Under the pieces are notes generated by a model. It had not been told where the DNA came from. It saw nothing but the letters and a program-made list of their open reading frames with translations, and did not search any database. A stretch of DNA of 64,000 bases from NCBI RefSeq assembly GCF_051020955.1, contig NW_027476337.1:234689-298688 (forward strand), written 5' to 3'. Origin of the DNA: Megalopta genalis (taxonomy: Eukaryota > Arthropoda > Insecta > Hymenoptera > Halictidae). Both the position numbers and the translations under genes were made by a program. Below are positions 24,382 to 38,550 of this stretch, one piece after another. Numbering within the stretch: the stretch's first letter is position 1; each line of letters starts with the position of its first letter.

Positions 24382-26526
24382 TGATATACATGATTTAGCT
24401 TCAAATGCATGCGAAACAAACGAGTTAGCTTCAAAGTCATTCAAAACATATGATTTAGCTTCAAATTCATTAGGAAGACATGGTTTAGCGTACTATTCAT
24501 GGGAATCAAATAGTTCAGATTCAAATACTTGTGATATACATGATATAGCTTCAAATGCAGGCGAAACAAACGAGTCAGCTTCAAATCCATGCGAAACACA
24601 TGATTTAGCTTCAAATGAATGCGAAGTAGAAGGCTGATCTCCGAATCCATGCGAAACACATGATTTCGCTTCAAATCAATGCGAAGTAGAAGTCTCTTCT
24701 TCGAATCCATACGGAACAAATGGTTTAGCTTCAAATTCATTCGCAACACATTGTTTAGCACAATATTCTTGCGAAAAAAATAATTCAGCTTCAAATACTT
24801 GTGATACACACGAATTAGCTTCAAATGCTTGGGAAACAAACGTGTTAGCTTCACATTCAAGCGAAAGAAATGATTCAGCTTCAAATCAGTGCGAAGTGGA
24901 AGGCAGATCTTCGAATCCATGCGAAACAAGTGGTTTAGATTGAAATACTTGTGATAAACATGATTTAGCTTCAACAGCATGTGAAGCAAACGAGATAGCT
25001 TCAAATCCATGCGAAACACATGAGTTGGCTTCAAATTCATTCGAAACACATGGTTTAGCAGAGTGTTCTCGAGAAACAAATGGTTCAGCTTCAAATACTT
25101 GTGATATACGTGACTTCGCTCCAACTGCATGCGAAACAAACGAATTAGCTTCAAATCCAAGCGAAACACATGATTTAGCTTCAAATCAATGCGAAGTAGA
25201 AGGCTTAGCTTCAAATCTATTCGAAACAAATGGTTCAGCTTCAAATACTTGTGATATACATGATTTAGCTTCAACTGCGAAACAAACGATTTAGTTTCAA
25301 ATCGATGCGAAACAAATGGTTTAGCTTCAAATATTTCTGATATACATGATTTAGCTTAAAATGCAGTCGAGACAAACGAGTTGGGCTTCATAGCCAAGCG
25401 AAACACATTATTTAGCGTCAAAGTCATGCGAAACACATGGTTTAACTTAATATTCATGCGAAACAAATGCTTCAGCTTCAAATACTTGTGATATACATGA
25501 TTTAGATTCAACTGCATGCGAAACAAACGAGTTAGCCTCAAATCCATGCGAAACACATGATTTAGCATCAAATCAATGCGAAGTAGAAGGCTTATCTTCA
25601 AATCCATGCGAAACGAATGATTAAAATTCAAATACTTGCGAATATCTCTGATATAGCTTCAAATGCAGGTGAAACAAACGAGTTAGCTTTAAATGCATGC
25701 AAAAGGCATGATTTACCTTCAAATCAATGCAAATTAGGAGACTGATCTTCGAATCCATGCGAAACAAATGGATCAGGCTCAAATACTTGTGTTATACATG
25801 GTTTAGCTTCAACAGTATGCGAAACAAACGAGTTAGCTTCAAATCCTAGCGATAGACATGATTTAGCTTCAAATCAATGCGAAGTAGGAGGCTTACCTTC
25901 GAATCCATGCGAAACAAATGGTTTAGCTTCAAACACTTGTGATATACATGATTTAGCTTCAACATCATGTGAAACAAACGAGTTAGCTTCAAATCCAAGC
26001 GAAACACATGATTTACCTTCAAATCAATGCGAGGTAGAAGGCTTATTTTCAAATCCATGCGATTCAAACGGTTTAGCTTCAAATACTTCTGATATACATG
26101 ATTTAGCTTCAACAGTATGCGAAACAAACGAGTTAGCTTTAAATCCATGCGAAACACATGATTTAACTTCAAATCAATGCGAAGTAGAAGGGTTATCTTC
26201 GAATCCATGCGAAACAAATGGTTTAGCTTCAAATACTTGTGATATACATGATTTAGCTTCAACAGCATGCGAAACAAACGAGTTAGCTTCAAATCCAAGC
26301 GAAACACATGATTTATCTTCAAATCAATGCGAGGTAGAAGGCTTATCTTCAAATCCATGCGAATCAAACGATTTAGCTTCAAATACTTGTGATATACATG
26401 ATTTAGCTTCAACAGCATGCGAAACAAACGAGTTAGCTTCAAATCCATGCGAAACTCATGATTTAGCTTCAAATCAATGCGAAGTAGAAGGCTGATCTTC
26501 GAATCCATGCGAAACAAATGGTTTAG
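24382..26526 (+). repeat. Alpha block, copy 3
   Basis: Aligned with alpha copy 1 at an offset of 16,432 bp and with copy 2 at 4,936 bp. The match to copy 1 extends further than in copy 2, through alternating decamer pentamers to about 26430. There 150 bp present in copy 1 (about 9990-10140) is missing and the sequence rejoins at GAAACTCATGATTTAGC. The 31-bp monomer is at 25638, preceded by GATTAAAATTC in place of GATTTAAATTC. Confidence 0.88.
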
Positions 26527-27080
26527 CATCAAACACTTGTGTTATACATGATTTAGCTTCAACTGCATGCGAAACAACGAGTTAGCTTTAAATCCATGCG
26601 AAACACATGATTTAGCTCCAAATCAATGCGAAGTAGAAGGCATAGCTTCAAATCCATGGGAATAAAATGGTTTATCTTCAAATACTTGTGATATACATGA
26701 TTTAGCTTCAACTGCATGCGAAACAACGATTTAGCTTTAAATCCATGCGAAACACATGATTTAACTCCAAATCTATGCGAAGTAGAAGGCTTTGCTTCAA
26801 ATCCATGCGAAAAACATGATTTAGCTTCAAATCAATGCAAGGTAGAAGGGTTACCTTCGAATTCATGCGAAACAAATGATTTAGCTTCAAACACTTGTGA
26901 TATACATGATTTAGCTTCAACAGCATGCGAAACAAACGAGTTAGCTTCAAATCCAAGCGAAACACATGATTTAGCTTCAATTTAATGCGAAGTAGGAGGC
27001 TTAGCTTCAAATCCTTGCCAATCAAACGGTTTAGCTTCAAATACTTGTGATATACTTGATTTAGATTCAAGTGCACGCGA
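26527..27080 (+). repeat. Third CATCAAACAC junction and partial Y block
   Basis: Repeats 23413 onward at an offset of 3,114 bp, with a Y-type start at 26716, until near 26950. Then the A monomer ends CCAAG and the sequence changes to GGAGGCTTAGCTTC and CCTTGCCAATC monomers. All repeat; no gene. Confidence 0.8.
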
Positions 27081-27500
27081 AACAAACTAGTTAGCTTTAA
27101 ACCCATGCGAAACACATGATTAAACTCCAAATCAATTCGAAGTAGAAGGCTTTGCTTCAAATCCATGCGAAACACATGATTTAGCTTCAAATCAATGCGA
27201 AGAAGAGGGGTGATCTTCGAATCCATGCTAATCAAATGGTACATATTCAAATACTTGTGATATACATGATTTAGCTTCAACAGCATGCGAAACAAACTAG
27301 TTAGCTTTAAACCAATGCGAAACACATGATTAAACTCCAAATCAATTCGAAGTAGAAGGTTTTGCTTCAAATCCATGCGAAACACATGATTTAGCTTCAA
27401 ATCAATGCGAAGAAGAGGGGTGATCTTCGAATCCATGCTAATCAAATGGTACATATTCAAATACTTGTGATATACATGATTTAGCTTCAACTGCATGCGA
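27081..27500 (+). repeat. 210-bp tandem duplication with AACTAG monomers
   Basis: AACAAACTAGTTAGC occurs at 27081 and 27291, exactly 210 bp (seven monomers) apart, each followed by GATTAAACTCC, CAATTCGAAG and GGTACATATTC variants. The same pair recurs at 42157-42580 with the same 210-bp spacing, so the duplication is older than the larger copying event joining these regions. Confidence 0.85.
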
Positions 27501-29710
27501 AACAAACGAGTTAGCTTCAAAAACCATGCGAAACACATGATTTAGCTTCAAATCAATGCGAAGAAGAAGGATTATCTTCGAATCCATGCAAAACAAATGG
27601 TTTAGCTTCAAACAAATTGTAATATACATGATTTAGCTTCAAGTGCATGCGAAATAACCGAGTTAGCTTCAAATCCATGCGAAACACATGATTTAGGTCC
27701 AAATCAATGCGAAGTAGAAGGCATAGCTACAAATCCATGGGAATCAAATGGTTTAGCTTCAAGTACTTGTGATATACATGATTTAGTTTCAACAGCATGC
27801 GAAACAAACGAGTTAGCTTCAAATCCATGCGCAACACATGATTTAGCTTCAAATCAATGCGAAGTAGAAGGGTTATCTTCGAATCCATGCGAAACAAATG
27901 GTTTAGCTTCAAACACTTGTGATATACATGATTTAGCTTCAACTGCATGCGAAACAACGAGTTAGTTTTTAAATCCATGCGAAACACATGATTTAGCTCC
28001 AAATCAATGCGAAGTAGAAGGCATAGCTACAAATCCATGGGAATCAAATGGTTTAGCTTCAAGTACTTGTGATATACATGATTTAGTTTCAACAGCATGC
28101 GAAACAAACGAGTTAGCTTCAAATCCATGCGAAACAAATGATTTAGCTTCAAACCAATGCGAAGTAGGAGGGTTATCTTCGAATCCATGCGAAACAAATG
28201 GTTTAGCTTCAAACACTTGTGATATACATGATTTAGCTTCAACTGCATGCGAAACAACGATTTAGCTTTAAATCCATGCGAAACACATGATTTAACTCCA
28301 AATCTATGCGAAGTAGAAGGCTTTGCTTCAAATCCATGCGAAAAACATGATTTAGCTTCAAATCAATGCAAGGTAGAAGGGTTATCTTCGAATTCATGCG
28401 AAACAAATGATTTAGCTTCAAACACTTGTGATATACATGATTTAGCTTCAACAGCATGCGAAACAAACGAGTTAGCTTCAAATCCATGCGAAATACATGA
28501 TTTAGCTTCAAATCAATGCGAAGTAGAAGGGTTATCTTTGAATCCATGCGAAACAAATGGTTTAGCTTCAAACACTAGTGTTATACATGATTTAGCTTCA
28601 ACTGCATGCGAAACAACGAGTTAGCTTTAAATCCATGCGAAACATATGATTTAAATCCAAATCAATGCGAAGTAGAAGGCATAGCTTCAAATCCATGGGC
28701 AACAAATGGTTTAGATTCACATACTTGTGATATACATGATTTAGCTTCAACAGCATGCGAAACAAACGTGTTAGCTTCAAATCCATGCGAAACACATGAT
28801 TTAGCTTCAATTTAATGCGAAGTAGAAGGCTTAGCTTCAAATCCATGCCAATCAAATGGTTTAGCTTCAAATACTTGTGATATACATGGTTCTGCTTCAA
28901 GTGCATGCGAAATAAACGAGTTAGATTCAAATCCATGCGAAACACATGATTTAGGTCCAAATCAATGCGAAGCAGAAGGCTGTTGTTCGAATCCATGCGA
29001 AACAAAGGTTTAGCTTCAAATACTTGTGATATGCTTGATTTATATTCTGTGCATGCGAAACAAACGAGATAGCTTCAAATCCATGCGAGACATATGATTT
29101 AACATCAAATCAATGCGAAGTAGAAGGCATAGCTTCAAATGCATGGGAATAAAATGGTTTAGCTTCAAATACTTGTGATATACATGATTTAGCTTCAACT
29201 GCATGCGAAACAAACGAGTTAGCTTCTAATCCATGCGCAGCACATGATTTAGCTTCAAATCAATGCGAAGTAGAAGGGTTATCTTCGAATCCATGCGAAA
29301 CAAATGGTTTAGCTTCAAACACTTGTGATATACATGATTTAGCTTCAACGGCATGCGAAACAACGAGTTAGCTTTAAATCCATGCGAAACACATGATTTA
29401 GCTCCAAATCAATGCGAAGTAGAAGGCATAGCTACAAATCCATGGGAATCAAATGGTTTAGCTTCAAATACTTGTGATATACATGATTTAGTTTCAACAG
29501 CATGCGAAACAAACGAGTTAGCTTCAAATCCATGCGAAACAAATGATTTATCTTCAAACCAATGCGAAGTAGAAGGGTTATCTTCGAATCCATGCGAAAC
29601 AAATGGTTTAGCTTCAAACACTTGTGATATACATGATTTAGCTTCAACTGCATGCGAAACAACGATTTAGCTTTAAATCCATGCGAAACACATGATTTAA
29701 CTCCAAATCT
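27501..29710 (+). repeat. 29-mer family super-unit (X-X-Y-Z-X)
   Basis: X-type monomers begin at about 27720 and 28015, with Y at 28247, Z at 28606 and X at 29353. Z to X spacing is 747 bp as in other copies. A 31-bp A monomer with AGTTAGTTTTTAAATCC (extra T) is seen near 27965. Near 29700 the sub-block is cut short and joined to a different continuation. Confidence 0.85.
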
Positions 29711-32700
29711 ATGCGAAGTAGAAGGGTTATCTTCGAATTCATGCGAAACAAATGATTTAGCTTCAAACACTTGTGATATACATGATTTAGCTTCAACTGC
29801 TTGCGAAACAACGAGTTAGCTTTAAATCCATGCGAAACACATGATTTAACTCCAAATCAATGCGAAGTAGAAGGCTTTGCTTCAAATCCATGCGAAACAC
29901 ATGATTTAGCTTCAAATCAATGCGAAGTAGAAGGGTTATCTTCGAATCCATGCGAAACAAATGATTTAGCTTCAAACACTTGTGATATACATGATTTAGC
30001 TTCAACTGCATGCGAAAAAAACGAGTTAGCTTCAAATCCATGCGAAACACATGATTTAAATTCAAATCAATGCGAAGTAGAAGGGTTATCTTTGAATCCA
30101 TGCGAAACAAATGATTTAGCTTCAAACACTTGTGTTATACATGATTTAGCTTCAACTGCATGCGAAACAACGAGTTAGCTTTAAATCCATGCGAAACACA
30201 TGATTTAGCTCCAAATCAATGCGAAGTAGAAGGCATAGCTTCAAATCCATGGGAATCAAATGGTTTATCTTCAAATACTTGTGGTATGCATGACTTATCT
30301 TCAACTGCATGCGAAACAAACGAGTTAGCTTCAAATCCACGCGAAGCAAATGATTTAAATTCAAATCAATGCGAACTTGATGGGTTATCATCAAATCCGT
30401 GCCAAACAAATGGTTTTGCTTCAAATACTTGTGATATACTTGATTTAGCTTCAACAGCATTCGAAACAAACGAGTTAGCTTCAGATCCATGCGAAACATA
30501 TGATTTAACATCAAATCAATGCGAAGTAGAAGCCATACCTTCAGATCCATGGTAATTAAATGGTTTAGCTTCAAATACTTGTGATATACATGATTTAGCT
30601 TCAAAAGTATGCGAAACAAACGAGTTAGCTTCAAATCCATGCGCAACACATGATTTAGCTTCAAATCAATGCGAAGTAGAAGGGTTATCTTTGAATCCAT
30701 GCGAAACAAATGGTTTAGCTTCAAACACTTGTGATATACATGATTTTGCTTCAACTGCATGCTGAACAAACTAGTTAGCTTCAAATCCATGCGAAACACA
30801 TGATTTAGCTTCAATTTAATGCGAAGTAGAAGGCTTAGCTTCAAATCCATGCCAATCAAACGGTGTAGCTTCAAATACTTGTGATATACATGGTTCAGCT
30901 TCAAGTGCATGCGAAATAAACGAGTTAGCTTCAAATCCATGCGAAACACATGATTTATCTTCAAATCAATGCGAGGTAGAAGGCTTAGCTTCAAATCCAT
31001 GCGAATCAAACGATTTAGCTTCAAATACTTGTGATATACTTGATTTATATTCAAGTGCATGCGAAACAAACGAGATAGCTTCAGATCCATGCGAAACATA
31101 TGATTTAACATCAAATCAATGCGAAGTAGAAGCCATACCTTCAGATCGATGGGAATTAAATGGTTTAGCTTCAAATACTTGTGATATACATGATTTAGCT
31201 TCAAAAGTATGCGAAACAAACGAGTTAGCTTCAAATCCATGCGCAACACATGATTTAGCTTCAAATCAATGCGAAGTAGAAGGGTTATCTTTGAATCCAT
31301 GCGAAACAAATGGTTTAGATTCAAACACTTGTGATATACATGATTTTGCTTCAACTGCATGCTGAACAACGAGTTAGCTTCAAATCCATGCGAAACACAT
31401 GATTTAGCTTCAAAATCAATGCGAAGAAGAGGGGTGATCTTCGAATCCATGCTAATCAAATGGTTCATATTCAAATACTTGTGATATACATGATTTAGCT
31501 TCAACAGCATGCGAAACAAACGAGTTAGCTTCAAATCCAAGCGAAACACATGATTTAGCTTCAATTTAATGCGAGGTAGAAGGCTTAGCTTCAAATCCAT
31601 GCGAATCGAACGATTTAGCTTCAAATACTTGTGATATACTTGATTTATATTCAAGTGCATGCGAAACAAACGAGATAGCTTCAAATCCATGCGAAACATA
31701 TGATTTAACATCAAATCAATGCGAAGCAGAAGGCTGATGTTCGAATCCATGCGAAACAAATGGTTTAGATTCAAATACTTGTGATATACATGATTTAGCT
31801 TCAACTGCATGCGAAACAAACGAGTTAGCTTCAAATCCTTGCGAAACACATGATTATCTTCAAATCAATGCGAAGAAGAGTGGTGATCTTCGAATCCATG
31901 CTAATCAAATGGTCCATATTCAAATACTTGTGATATACATGATTTAGCTTCAACAGCATGCGAAACAAACGAGTTAGCTGTAAATCCATGCGAAACACAT
32001 GATTTAGCTCCAAATCAATGCGAAGTAGAAGGCATAGCTACAAATCCATGGGAATCAAATGGTTTAGCTTCAAATACTTGTGATATACATGATTTAGTTT
32101 CAACAGCATGCGAAACAAACGAGTTAGCTTCAAATCCATGCGAAACAAATGATTTAGCGTCAAACCAATGCGAAGTAGAAGGGTTATCTTCGAATCCATG
32201 GGAAACAAATGGTTTAGCTTCAAACACTTGTGATATACATGATTTAGCTTCAACAGCATGCGAAACAAACGAGTTAGCTTCAAATCCATGCGAAACACAT
32301 GATTTATCTTCAAATCAATGCGAGGGTAGAAGGCTTAGCTTCAAATCCATGCGAATCGAACGATTTAGCTTAAAATACTTGTGATATACTTGATTTATAT
32401 TCAAGTGCATGCGAAACAAACGAGATAGCTTCAGATCCATGCGAAACATATGATTTAACATCAAATCAATGCGAAGTAGAAGTCATACCTTCAGATCCAT
32501 GGGAATTAAATGGTTTAGCTTCAAATACTTGTGATATACATGATTTAGCTTCAACTGTATGCGAAACAAACGAGTTAGCTTCAAATCCATGCGAAACACA
32601 TGATTTAGCTTCAAATCAATGCGAAGAAGAGGGGTGATCTTCGAATCCATGCTAATCAAATGGTACATATTCAAATACTTGTGATATACATGATTTAGCT

Positions 32701-32947
32701 TCAACAGCATGCGAAACAAACGAGTTAGCTTCAAATCCATGCGAAACACATGATTTAGCTCCAAATCAAGCGAAGTAGAAGGCATAGCTTCAAATCCATG
32801 GGAATCAAATGCTTTAGCTTCAAATACTTGTGATATACATGATTTAGCTTCAACAGCATGCCAAACAAACGAGTTAGCTTCAAATCCAAGCTAAGCATAT
32901 GATTTCGTTTCAAATCAATGCGAAGTAGAAGGCTGATCTCCGAATCC
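29711..32947 (+). repeat. Epsilon block, copy 1 (about 3.2 kb)
   Basis: Near-identical to 50943-54178 at an offset of 21,232 bp, dropping to 21,231 after one extra G at about 32324 (GCGAGGGTAG). The left edge is sharp at 29711 and the right edge is near 32947, where CCGAATCCATGCG here meets CCGAATCCACACG in the partner. A pair of opposite one-base changes is private to this copy: one A lost near 31369 (GAACAACGAG) and one A gained near 31413 (TTCAAAATC). A third, partial copy begins at about 62025. Confidence 0.9.
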
Positions 32948-33620
32948 ATGCGAAACAAATGGTTTAGCTTCAAACACTTGTGATATACATGATTTAGCTT
33001 CAACTGCATGCGAAACAAACGAGTTAGCTTCAAATCCATGCGAAACACATGATTTAGCTTCAAACCAATGCGAAGAAGAAGGATTATCTTCGAATCCATG
33101 CGAAACAAATGGTTTAGCTTCAAACACTTGTGATATACAAGATTTAGCTTCAACAGCATGCGAAACAAACATTTAGCTTCAACAGCATGCGAAACAAACG
33201 AGTTAGCTTCAAAAACCATGCGATACACATGATTTAGCTTCAAATCGATGCGAAGTAGAAGGCTTATCTACGAATCCATGCGAAACAAATGGTTTAGCTG
33301 CAAATACTTGTGATATACATGATTCAGCATCAACTGCATGCGAAACAAACGAGTTAGCTTCAAATCCATGCGAAACACATGATTTAGCTTCAAATCAATG
33401 CGAAGTGGAAGACTGATCTTTGAATCAATGCGAAACAAATGGTTTAGCTTCAAATACTTGTGATATACATGATTTTGCTTCAACTGCATGCTGAACAAAC
33501 GAGTTAGCTTCAAATCCATGCGAAACACATGATTATCTTCAAATCAATGCGAAGAAGAGGGATGATCTTCGAATCCATGCTAATCAAATGGTTCAGCTTC
33601 AAACACTTGTGATATACATG
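32948..33620 (+). repeat. Local duplication, copy 1
   Basis: About 33000-33530 is repeated at 34137-34640. The offset is 1,137 bp at GAAGAAGAAGG (33072 and 34209) and 1,108 bp at CTTCAAAAACCATGCG. The 29-bp difference is an extra partial monomer at 33171-33200, where AACAAAC is followed directly by ATTTAGCTTCAACAGC. Only repeat sequence is present. Confidence 0.82.
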
Positions 33621-34872
33621 ATTTAGCTTCAACTGCTTGCGAAACAATGAGTTAGCTTTAAATCCATGCGAAACACATGATTTAACTCCAAATCAATGCG
33701 AAGTAGAAGGCTTTGCTTCAAATCCATGCGAAACACATGATTTAGCTTCAAATCAATGCGAAGTAGAAGGGTTATCTTCGAATCCATGCGAAACAAATGG
33801 TTTAGCTTCAAACACTTGTGATATACATGATTTAGCTTCAACTGCATGCGAAACAACGAGTTAGCTTTAAATCCATGCGAAACACATGATTTAGCTCCAA
33901 ATCAATGCGAAGTAGAAGGCATAGCTACAAATCCATGGGAATCAAATGGTTTAGCTTCAAGTACTTGTGATATACATGATTTAGTTTCAACAGCATGCGA
34001 AACAAACGAGTTAGCTTCAAATCCATGCGAAACAAATGATTTAGCTTCAAACCAATGCGAAGTAGAAGGGTTATCTTCGAATCCATGGGAAACAAATGGT
34101 TTAGCTTCAAACACTTGTGATATACATGATTTAGCTTCAACAGCATGCGAAACAAACGAGTTAGCTTCAAATCCATGCGAAACACATGATTTAGCTTCAA
34201 ACCAATGCGAAGAAGAAGGATTATCTTCGAATCCATGCGAAACAAATGGTTTAGCTTCAAACACTTGTGATATACAAGATTTAGCTTCAACAGCATGCGA
34301 AACAAACGAGTTAGCTTCAAAAACCATGCGATACACATGATTTAGCTTCAAATCGATGCGAAGTAGAAGGCTTATCTACGAATCCATGCGAAACAAATGG
34401 TTTAGCTGCCAATACTTGTGATATACATGATTCAGCATCAACTGCATGCGAAACAAACGAGTTAGCTTCAAATCCATGCGAAACACATGATTTAGCTTCA
34501 AATCAATGCGAAGTGGAAGACTGATCTTTGAATCAATGCGAAACAAATGCCTTAGCTTCAAATACTTGTGATATACATGATTTTGCTTCAACTGCATGCT
34601 GAACAAACGAGTTAGCTTCAAATCCATGCGAAACACATGATTTAGCTTCAATTTAATGCGAAGTAGAAGGCTTAGCTTCAAATCCATGCCAATCAAACGG
34701 TGTAGCTTCAAATACTTGTGATATACATGGTTCAGCTTCAAGTGCATGCGAAATAAACGAGTTAGCTTCAAATCCATGCGAAACACATGATTTAGTTTAA
34801 AATCAATGCGAAGTAGAAGGCTTATCTTCGAATCCATGCGAAACAAATGGTTTAGCTTCAAATACTTGTGAC
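33621..34872 (+). repeat. 29-mer sub-blocks and local duplication copy 2
   Basis: A 209-bp sub-block (33637) and an X sub-block (33846) are followed by the second copy of the local duplication and then by CAATTTAATGCG and CCATGCCAATC monomers near 34650-34700. The 29-bp A monomer at 33637 has GCGAAACAATGAG, a C to T change. The stretch ends where block beta copy 2 begins. Confidence 0.8.
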
Positions 34873-35047
34873 ATGCATGATTTAGCTTCAACTACTAGCG
34901 AAAAAAACGAGTTAGCTTCAAATCCAAGCGAAACACATGATTTAGCCTCAAATCAATGCGAATTAGAAGGGTTATCTTCGAATCCATGCGAAACAAATGA
35001 TATAGCTTCAAATACTTGTGATATACATGATTTAGCTTCAACAGCAT
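34873..35047 (+). repeat. Junction segment before beta copy 2
   Basis: ATGCATGATTTAGC followed by CAACTACTAGCG and GATTTAGCCTC matches 6064-6240 and not the sequence to the left of beta copy 1. At about 35047 it switches to sequence equivalent to 3360. The order of segments therefore differs from copy 1, showing rearrangement as well as copying. Confidence 0.75.
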
Positions 35048-38000
35048 CCGAAACAAACGAGTTAGCTTCAAATCCAAGCGAAACACATGATTTATCTTCA
35101 AATCAATGCGAGGTAGAAGGCTTAGCTTCAAATCCATGCGATTCAAACGGTTTAGCTTCAAATACTTCTGATATACATGATTTAGCTTCAACAGTATGCG
35201 AAACAAACGAGTTAGCTTTAAATCCATGCGAAACACATGATTTAGCTTCAAATCAATGCGAAGTAGAAGGGTTATCTTCGAATCCATGCGAAACAAATGG
35301 TTTAGCTTCAAATACTTGTGATATACATGATTTAGCTTCAACAGCATGCGAAACAAACGAGTTAGCTTCAAATCCAAGCGAAACACATGATTTATCTTCA
35401 AATCAATGCGAGGTAGAAGGCTTATCTTCAAATCCATGCGAATCAAACGATTTAGCTTCAAATACTTGTGATATACATGATTTAGCTTCAACAGCATGCG
35501 AAACAAACCAGTTAGCTTCAAATCTATGCGAAACACAAGATTTAGCTTCAAATCAATGCGAAGTAGAAGGGTTATCTTCGAATCCATGCGAAACAAATGG
35601 TTTAGCTTCAAATACTTGTGATATACATGATTTACCTTCAACAGCATGCGAAACAATCGAGTTAGCTTCAAATCCAAGCGAAACACATGATTTATCTTCA
35701 AATCAATGCGAGGTAGAAGGCTTATCTTCAAATCCATGCGAATCAAACGGTTTAGCTTCAAATACTTGTGATATACATGATTTAGCTTCAACTGCATGCG
35801 AAACAAACGAGCTAGCCTCAAATCCATGAGAAACACGTGATTCAGGATCAAGTCAACGCGAAGTTGAAGGCTTAGCGTCAAATCCATGCGAAACGAACGA
35901 TTTAGCTTCACATACTTGTGAATAGAAGTGATAAGGCTTGAAATGCAGGCGAAACAAACGAGTTAGCTTCAAATCCATGCGAAACACATGACTTAGCTTC
36001 AAATCAATAGGAAGTAGAATGCTGAGTTTCAAATCCATGCGAATCAAATGTTTTAGCTTCAAATACTTGTGACATACATGATTTAGCTTCAACTGCATGC
36101 GAAACAAACGAGTTAGCTTAAAATCCAAGCGAAACACATTATTTAGCTTCAAATCGATGCGAAGTAGAAGGCTGAGCTTCAAATCCAAGCGACACACATG
36201 ATTTATCTTCAAATCAATGCGAAGTAGAAGGCTTAGCTTCAAATCCATGCGAATCAAACGGTTTAGCTTCAAATACTTGTGATATACATGATTTATATTT
36301 AACTGCATGCGACACAAACGAGTTAGCTTCAAATCCAAGCGAAACACATGATTTCGCTTCAAATCAATGCGAAGTAGAAGTCTCTTCTTCGAATCCATAC
36401 GGAACAAATAATTTAGCTTCAAATTCATTCGCAACACATTGTTTAGCACAATATTCTTGCGAAAAAAATAATTCAGCTTCAAATACTTGTGATACACACG
36501 AATTAGCTTCAAATGCTTGGGAAACAAACGTGTTAGCTTCACATTCAAGCGAAAGAAATGATTCAGCTTCAAATCAGTGCGAAGTGGAAGGCTGATCTTC
36601 GAATCCATGCGAAACAAGTGGTTTAGATTGAAATACTTGTGATATACATGATTTAGCTTCAACAGCATGCGAAACAGACGAGTTAGCTTCAAATCCATGC
36701 GAAACACATGATTTAGATTAAAATCAATGCGAAGTAGAAGGCTGATCTTCGAATCCATGCGAAGCAAATGGTTTAGCTTCAAATACTTGTGATACACTTG
36801 AGTTAGCTTCAACAGCATGCGAAACAAACGAGTTAGCTTCAAATCCTTGCGAAAAACATGATTTAGCATCAAATCAATGCGAAGTGGAAGGCTTATCTTC
36901 GAATCCACGCGAAACGAATAGTTTAGCTTCAAATACTTGTGATATACATGATTTAGCTTCAACTGCATGCGAAACAAACGAGTTAGCTTAAAATCCATGC
37001 GGAACACATGATTTAGATTCAAATCAATGCGAAGTAGAAGGCTGATCTTCGAATCCATGCGAAGCAAATGGTTTAGCTTCAAATACTTGTGATATACATG
37101 ATTTAGCTACAACTGCATGCGACAAAAACGAGTTAGCTTCAAAACCAAGCGAAACACATGATTTAGCCTCAAATCAATGCGAATTAGAAGGGTTATCTTC
37201 GAATCCATGCGAAACAAATGATATAGCTTCAAATACTTGTGATATACATGATTTAGCTTCAACAGCATCCGAAACAAACGAGTTAGCTTAAAATCCTTGC
37301 GAAACACATGATTTAGATTAAAATCAATGCGAAGTAGAAGGCTTATCTTCCTATCCATGCGAAACATATGGTTTAGCTTCAAATACTTGTGATATACATG
37401 ATTTAGCTTCAACAGCATGCGAAACAAACGAGTAAGCTTCAAATCCATGCGAAACACATGATTTAGCATCAAATCAATGCGAAGTAGAAGGCTGATCTTC
37501 GAATCCATGCGAAGCAAGTGGTGTAGCTTCAAATACTTGCGATATACATGATTTAGCTTCAACAGCATGCGAAACAAACGAGTTAAATTCAAATCCATGC
37601 GAAACACATGATTTAGCTTCAAATCAATGCGAAGTAGAAGGCTTATCTTCGTATCCATGCGAAACAAATGGTTTAGCTGCAAATACTTCTGATATACGTG
37701 ATTTAGCTTCAACTGCATGCGAAACAAACGAGTTAACTTCGAATCCATGCGAAGCAAATGGTTTAGCTTCAAATACTTGTGATATACATGATTCAGCTTC
37801 AACTGCATGCGAAACAAACGAGTTAGCTTCAAATCCATGCGAAACACATGATTTATATTAAAATCAATGCGAAGTAGAAGGCTTATCTTCGAATCCATGC
37901 GAAACAAATGGTTTAGCTTCATATACTTGTGATATGCATGATTTACCTTCAACTACTAGCGAAAAAAACGAGTTAGCTTCAAATCCAAGCGAAACACATG

Positions 38001-38550
38001 ATTTAGATTCAAATCAATGCGAAGTAGAAGGCTTATCTTCGAATCCATGCGAAACAAATGGATTAGCTTCTTATACTTGTGATATACATGATTTAGCTTC
38101 AACAGCATGCGAAATAAACGAGTTAGATTCAAATCCATGCGAAACACATGATTTAACTTCAAATCAATGCGAAGTAGAAGGCTTATCTTCGTATCCATGC
38201 GAAACAAATGGTTTAGCTGCAAATACTTGTGATATACATGATTTAGCTTCAACTGCATGCGAAACAAACGAGTTAGCTTGAAATCCATGCGGAACACATA
38301 ATTTAGCTTCAAATCAATGCGAAGTAGGAGGCTTATCTTCGATCCCATGCGATACATATGGTTTAGCTTCAAATACTTGTGATATACATGATTTAGCTTC
38401 AACAGCATGCGAAACAAACGAGCTAGCTTCAAATCCATGCGAAACACATGACTTAGCATCAAATCAATGCGAAGTAGAAGGCTTATCTTCGAATCCATGC
38501 GAAACAAATGGTTTAGCTTCAAACACTTGTTTTATACATGATTTAGCTTC
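35048..38550 (+). repeat. Segmental block beta, copy 2
   Basis: Second copy of 3360-7670. It has 91 bp not in copy 1 near 35830-35948, including the 31-bp monomer GTGAATAGAAGTGATAAGG. It lacks 600 bp present at about 5300-5900 and 300 bp between 5927 and 7051. At 38550 it jumps 720 bp ahead relative to copy 1, directly into alpha sequence. Substitutions between copies are sparse. Confidence 0.85.

Noticed and set aside
30152..31849. 565-codon minus-strand protein conserved at 51384-53081
   Set aside because: Equal length only reflects a near-identical DNA copy. The frame in copy 1 contains a 44-bp out-of-phase stretch that changes the peptide, and the third copy (62530 onward) is broken by indels.
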